A stretch of 64,000 nt of DNA from Stereum hirsutum FP-91666 SS1 (lineage: Eukaryota; Basidiomycota; Agaricomycetes; Russulales; Stereaceae): positions 1,740,279 to 1,804,278 of the forward strand of contig NW_006763132.1 of NCBI RefSeq assembly GCF_000264905.1, written 5' to 3'. Both the position numbers and the translations under genes were made by a program. Of the stretch, positions 59,669 through 64,000 are shown piece after piece; the first letter of the stretch is position 1, and each line of letters starts with the position of its first letter. Under the pieces are notes generated by a model that had not been told where the DNA came from, made no database searches, and saw only the letters and a list, made by a program, of their open reading frames with translations.

Positions 59669-60730
59669 CTAAGGCTGAATGAGGGTCGCCTTTTGCAGTG
59701 CCGCCGCAGTCTGCACCAACACACGGCCGTTCATCGTCGCTCCCGTCTCGAGTGTTGCAGACGTCGCGCCGAGCAAGATGCCCTCGAAGTGAGAAGTGCT
59801 ACCGAGCGTCACGGAACCTGGGCAACATCAAGAACACGACGATATTAGTTCGCTATTCATTCGCACAGATAGAGGGAACAAGGGCAAGACATGGTCAATC
59901 GATTGAATGCGCACCGGAAACAACCCAAACGATGTTGCTCGCACTAGCGCCGCCAGCAAGGTTGATTCTGACACCTGCAGCAGAGGAGAGGCCTCCTGCT
60001 ACCTGGAAAATCCATGCTGTGTGCGACGGAGTGTGAGAGGTAATAAAATACAAGCGAAGCAGAAGACATACTATCGGACGAAGTGCCAGATATGGTCAGC
60101 GTGGATGGGATGGAGACGGAGTTGGTCCACTTGTAAAGGCCAGGGGTGAGCGTCAATCCACCGATGTTACCTGTGTGCAGAAGAGTCCAAGGAGCGAATC
60201 TGATCATCAGCATCAGCGGGTCGTGTTTTGAGGCAATCGGAACAACTTGCCGCTGCCTAGATTGAGGAAGTTTGGATTAACACGATTCGCGGCGTCGGCG
60301 AAGGCTGTCTGCATATTTAAGACGGCGGTGGTCAGCTGGCTTGGGGTCGGCGATGTGAAGTCTGCGGCAAAAATTTCTCCAACGACTTGGAGTGAGGCTG
60401 CGAATGTACCGGTCCTGATGAGAGAGAATCCGGTAAGGGAGCTGGATGCCGCGGGGCTCACGCCGACGTTACCATCTAGACCTCAGACCATTAGTCTGAG
60501 AGGTGCAGACACGTAGAGGCAATGCGCACCGATGATTGACTGGGGTACGGTGGAGACCCCCGACTTGGCAAGAACAACGAATGTTCCCGCACTGCCGAGG
60601 GGAACAGCGGCTGGGCCTGCTGCCCGCACGACGGTAACGATCTGGGAGAGAAAGATCAGGGAAGATTTCAAGGAGCTGAAGGAGAGATACCAGCCCATAC
60701 CGCGAAAAGGGTGACGAGAAACAATTGCAT
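59669..60730 (-). CDS. Secreted ice-binding protein (DUF3494 family)
   Basis: Six exons (60730-60701, 60641-60530, 60475-60251, 60170-60072, 60016-59915, 59817-59669) total 717 nt, 238 residues. A signal peptide is formed across intron 1: MQLFLVTLFAIVTVVRA, with likely cleavage before AGPAAVPLG. The mature protein has the family's ordered motifs: AGTFVVLAKSGVSTVPQS, GDGNVGVSPAASSSLTGFSL, FAADFTSPTPSQLTTAVLNM, LGSGNIGGLTLTPGLYKW, WIFQVAGGLSSAAGVRINLA, ASNIVWVVSG, STSHFEGILLGATSATLETG and MNGRVLVQTAAALQ. DUF3494 proteins fold as a beta-solenoid that binds ice; fungal members are secreted. Intron 3 uses a GC donor (GCAAGT). Activity is inferred from the family, and some relatives may have other adhesive roles. 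Confidence 0.9.
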
Positions 60731-60790
60731 CGTTAGCTTTCAGTGTTGCGAATGAAGAGGGGATGAAGACTTAGGAAATGCGGGAACTCA

Positions 60791-60800
60791 CTATATATAC
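60791..60800 (-). promoter_or_regulatory. TATA box of ice-binding protein gene
   Basis: CTATATATAC on the plus strand (TATATATAG on the minus) lies 60-70 bp upstream of the ATG at 60730, the usual place for a fungal TATA element. Confidence 0.5.
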
Positions 60801-62038
60801 ACTCACGTACAAGCGATATTCTCCAAGGACGATATTGATGTTGAGTGCAACGGTTTTTCATGTACCGACCAGTGCAAAGATTGAGCCGTGTATGCCTCAT
60901 TTTGTTCCGAGCGTCGACTAAGATTACATAGCCACATCGAACGTGGATACATGCAATGGGTGATCATCACCCAGCCGTTAGAGAGCCGTGGCTGCATGCT
61001 AGCCCCACAATGGACAGAAGTGGAGTTAAGATTTTCATCAACCCGGCCCCTACCTAGCACCGACACGCTGAATAGTCATTTGCAAAAAATAAACTTGTGG
61101 AACACCGTGCCCTGGGTAACACGGCGTGACTTTATGAAAATATTGTTTCTTTGACGTACTACTGTCAGAAGTATCGATGAGTGTGTCTCGGATAGCTCGT
61201 ATGCAGCAGCTCACCGGCATTGGCGATGCTTTGCAATGGCGCACCGTCTTCATCAACGAAGGTGTCTCATGTTCGATATTAGTAGAGTACGAAGAGAATG
61301 AAAATAGGTTCGAAGCCTGGCCGTCCTTTGGCCGCCGTTGGTTCTAAAGCACACCATAGTAGGGCACGCTGTCAGGCAGCAGACTCAGGAGACCAGATGC
61401 TGCGAGCCTAGCCTTGAAACCGGACTGCAGAGTAAAACAGTGGTTCCTGTGGACTATAAACTGCGAGTCCACTCTAGATGCGGGTGACAAGCAATGAAAG
61501 CCTGCGTTTCAGCTAGAGAGTCGGATCTCTCTGGTCAAGTCAGACTTCAGGCGCTAAAGGAATCTCCGTAGGGAGGCGCTTGATATGTGAATGTATCTTC
61601 AGAAGATTATGGCAGGTAACACACGAGACGATGAAAGATCTTTCGCAGCTGCAGGCTATCTTTGTCGGCAGCCCCGAGGCTGAGTGAGTCCTGAGTACAT
61701 GAGAATAGGCCTGGCTCCACGGGCGAGATGCGAGGACAGCAAGTGATTGAAGACGGAACGTACGGCTGCGACTTGAAGGGAATGAGAAAGAAAGTGTCAC
61801 CAAAGGTGCGGGGACCCGATAATTTGTGTTACAGCCCTTACCTAGTAGTACTGCACGCTGGTTCGCGCTCGAATCTGACCAGCTGAAAAAGTATGGCACT
61901 GCACTCATCTAGATGCGTACCGATGATTCTTGACAACGCGTGCGTTTCCGCCAATACAGAACTCCACCGACCAGCGCGCTTGCGTGATATTGTAAGGTCT
62001 TCTGGCCATAGTTGGAAGACCACCCAACACGTTACTGA
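60801..62038. other. 1.2-kb intergenic stretch
   Basis: No gene supported. Frames at 61540-61908 (-) and 61893-62183 (+) overlap, share no family signature and partly run antisense to the next gene. Confidence 0.4.
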
Positions 62039-63353
62039 TTACCGCCATCCTGAGTCGAAGCCAGACTCCCAAACCTCACCCTGCACGCCCTTCTTCATCC
62101 GATCCCTGATATACCCTCTCGTCCTCCCACCATACGCACCCCCTGCGTCATCATCGGCGTCGATAGCTGAACTGCCCTCATAGCCCATCGCGTAGCCTAG
62201 ACTCTTTCCCCCCCAGCCATATATGGGTCGCCAGAATCGGGCTGCTTTGCATTTGCGCTGATGCTTGTTCTTGTTATTTTTGCATGTCGCTTCGTTGGTC
62301 GAGGGCATGAGTTGCAAGCGCGAGTGCGAGTGGTAGAGACGTTTTCGAGAGCTTGAGGGAAGGAAGGTAGGCGTGGAGTAGTCCGAGATGGTAGAATTGA
62401 GTTGGATAGTGGGGCATGAGGAGGAATGAGGTTTAGGTTCGTGTGGCGAAGGCTTTAGGACTGGATGTTGCGAATGTTCTTTCTCTGCAGCAGGTGTTGA
62501 CGTGGGGGCAAGCGTTGGACTTGATGTGCCTTTCGGATGTTCGAAGAGGACGAGAGACGGTGGCTCGGCTGAGAGTCTGTGATGTGCGTGTGCGGAGAAG
62601 ACTTTGCGTTCTTCGTTCGGTCGAGGCTAGAGAGCAGAGTGTCAATAGCCGTTGTTCAGCACATCCCATTTGGCGAAGATAACAATCCAGATAAACTGAC
62701 TGTGTAAGATTTCCTTGACTCTGTGATCAACCAGGAAAAGTCGACTGCTATTGATGTTGCCTTTGACGCTCGTTCTTCGGCTTCACCATCTGTGTCTTCG
62801 CATGGTGGTTCCCATACTCTATAGTCAAGGTCGAACCATATAAGATTCCAGGCCCGAGAGAGAGCAATTCGTGAAAAGGAATGGAATGGGACGCACATTC
62901 GTTCAGGTACAGGCGGGGGATCGAGGCATATCGGGCGTGGCGGAAGGGTGCTGCCCACAAGGCGAAATGCTATTTCCATAAAGTCAGTATGGCTTGATCA
63001 TCCGAGGTACAATAAGATTCTGAGCACAAATAAAACACACAGGAAGCTATCGCCGGTTCAATGATGGTCGACCCCTCCTGCACCTTCGCCACATCTTCGA
63101 GAGCCTCAGCAACATTCGCCTCTTCCTTCCTACCAATCTTCCTCCGTTTTCTTGGTCGTTCCAGTATATCCCCTAGATTACTTTTAACGATTTCCTCAAG
63201 GGCACGTATCTCCTCGTCATTTTTTTTGGAATCATCGCAATGTTCAAACCCAGCAGTGATGCCGTCTTCAACCAGTGACGCGCGGGACACGAGCTCAGAT
63301 TGTTGTATGAGATGGTGTGGGTTGGAGAAGCGAGGTCTACCGGGGATCGACAT
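62039..63353 (-). CDS. Uncharacterised 363-residue protein
   Basis: Four exons (63353-63041, 62969-62897, 62818-62701, 62626-62039) sum to 1092 nt in one frame. The N-terminus (MSIPGRPRFSNPHHLIQQSE) leads into acidic and Lys/Glu-rich helices with a basic nuclear-localisation-like patch RPRKRRKIGRK (about residues 70-80). A Pro-rich middle (GSTLPPRPICLDPPPVPE) and a Ser/Thr/Pro-rich linker follow. The compact C-terminus is rich in aromatics and glycine: ARFWRPIYGWGGKSLGYAMG, then YGGRTRGYIRDRMKKGV and ending ESGFDSGWR. I do not recognise the family. The C-terminal block looks like the conserved part and resembles unnamed basidiomycete proteins from memory only. A run of ten A precedes the ATG, as in well-translated fungal mRNAs. 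Confidence 0.65.
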
Positions 63354-64000
63354 TTTTTTTTTGTCAAGAGTCAACAAAATGCACGTTATGAAGTTGCCAG
63401 GACTGGCAGCAAAAGCGAGAACAACAGAACCCGACAAGCCGGCGCTTTGATGCGAGGATATGAGCAGGCGTTAGTTCTCGCCACATTTTCCAAATCGGTC
63501 CTTGACGAAGCCTTTGGACAATACGATTGCCCTCCGGGCGCGACCTGGTCCTTTGTCCTCTATTAAATTGTCAACCGTTCCTACGTCCTCTTGTTTTATT
63601 TGTATGGCACGCGTACATGAAAAAGTCATGCGAGTTCTCTTGGAGTTCTCATTACACCACAGAAACACAGAGAACTAAGAAGTCACTTCAATGCAGACCA
63701 TGTACGAAAGCGAGATCAGTGACTCAAAGGATAATACTCTCAGTCTCCGACAGGTGTTAGTAGTATTTTTCAACTCTGACCATACCTCCTACAAAGTAAT
63801 ATTGATGCAGGCGGGCCACTGCCGCGCCAGGGCTGCGCAAGCTCCGCCCAGCCGCTTCGTGGCCCGAAGTGGTTTTGTCAACCGATACAATCGTGAACAA
63901 CTCTCAGTAATCAGTACTCAGTGATAGTGCTTATATGGTCTATCAGGAAAGCTTCACCAGCAGCCCAAGTCAATAGGCACACTCAGAATGTTTTAGACCA
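63354..64000. other. Right edge of window, no gene recognised
   Basis: Only short frames without known content. This includes the 5' flank of the uncharacterised minus-strand gene. A gene starting or ending beyond 64000 cannot be judged. Confidence 0.4.

Noticed and set aside
61300..61320. GGTTCGAAGCC as a tRNA T-arm
   Set aside because: The flanking bases do not form the 5-bp stem and no tRNA body is present.

Overview
This is a gene-dense fungal nuclear segment, almost certainly from a mushroom-forming basidiomycete (Agaricomycetes). The evidence is the many 50-70 nt GT-AG introns (plus at least two GC-AG introns), tightly packed genes on both strands, and lineage-typical families: a FunK1 kinase, DUF6533-type seven-TM proteins, a fungal ice-binding protein, and a tryptophan-decarboxylase-like phosphatidylserine-decarboxylase relative. 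I saw no rRNA, tRNA, CRISPR or bacterial-type operon.

Layout from left to right. The 3' end of an acidic/Ser-rich gene is followed by an intron-rich telomerase reverse transcriptase gene (1299-6388). Next come a coiled-coil protein (7472-9013), a tandem pair of DUF6533-like membrane protein genes whose 5' ends look damaged (10350-12284 and 13379-15354), a cytochrome b5/acyl-CoA dehydrogenase fusion (15725-18190, minus) and a FunK1 kinase (18888-21871, minus). An F-box protein (22420-24259, minus) diverges from the dynactin actin-related protein Arp10 (24496-26621). An arrestin-like protein (27172-28949) is followed by an inorganic-pyrophosphatase homologue that appears to have lost most catalytic residues (29270-30565), a MYND zinc-finger protein (31303-32387), a protein methyltransferase (32601-34011, minus), a GH5 glycosidase (34327-36255, minus) and a cation/proton antiporter (36591-38551, minus).

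The middle holds a small retroposed insertion with a 28-nt poly(A) tail and a perfect 14-bp target-site duplication (38804-39444), followed by about 2.5 kb without a recognisable gene. Then come a full ABCC/Yor1-type transporter (41963-47431), a PsiD-like pyruvoyl decarboxylase (48225-49617), a multi-TM membrane protein (49860-51724, minus), a 100-bp palindromic element (52775-52874), Arp3 (53503-55237), the APC/C TPR subunit Cdc16/Apc6 (55714-59206), a secreted ice-binding protein (59669-60730, minus) and a four-exon gene of unknown function (62039-63353, minus).

No single pathway dominates. Housekeeping genes (telomerase, Arp3, Arp10, Apc6, methyltransferase) are mixed with fast-evolving accessory genes. 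The best candidates for new biology are the intact but catalytically degraded pyrophosphatase homologue, the PsiD-like decarboxylase, and the two small mobile or palindromic elements. Where I spliced genes by eye (pyrophosphatase, decarboxylase, ice-binding protein, methyltransferase, MYND protein, coiled-coil protein and the last gene), the summed exon lengths are exact multiples of three, which supports those models.
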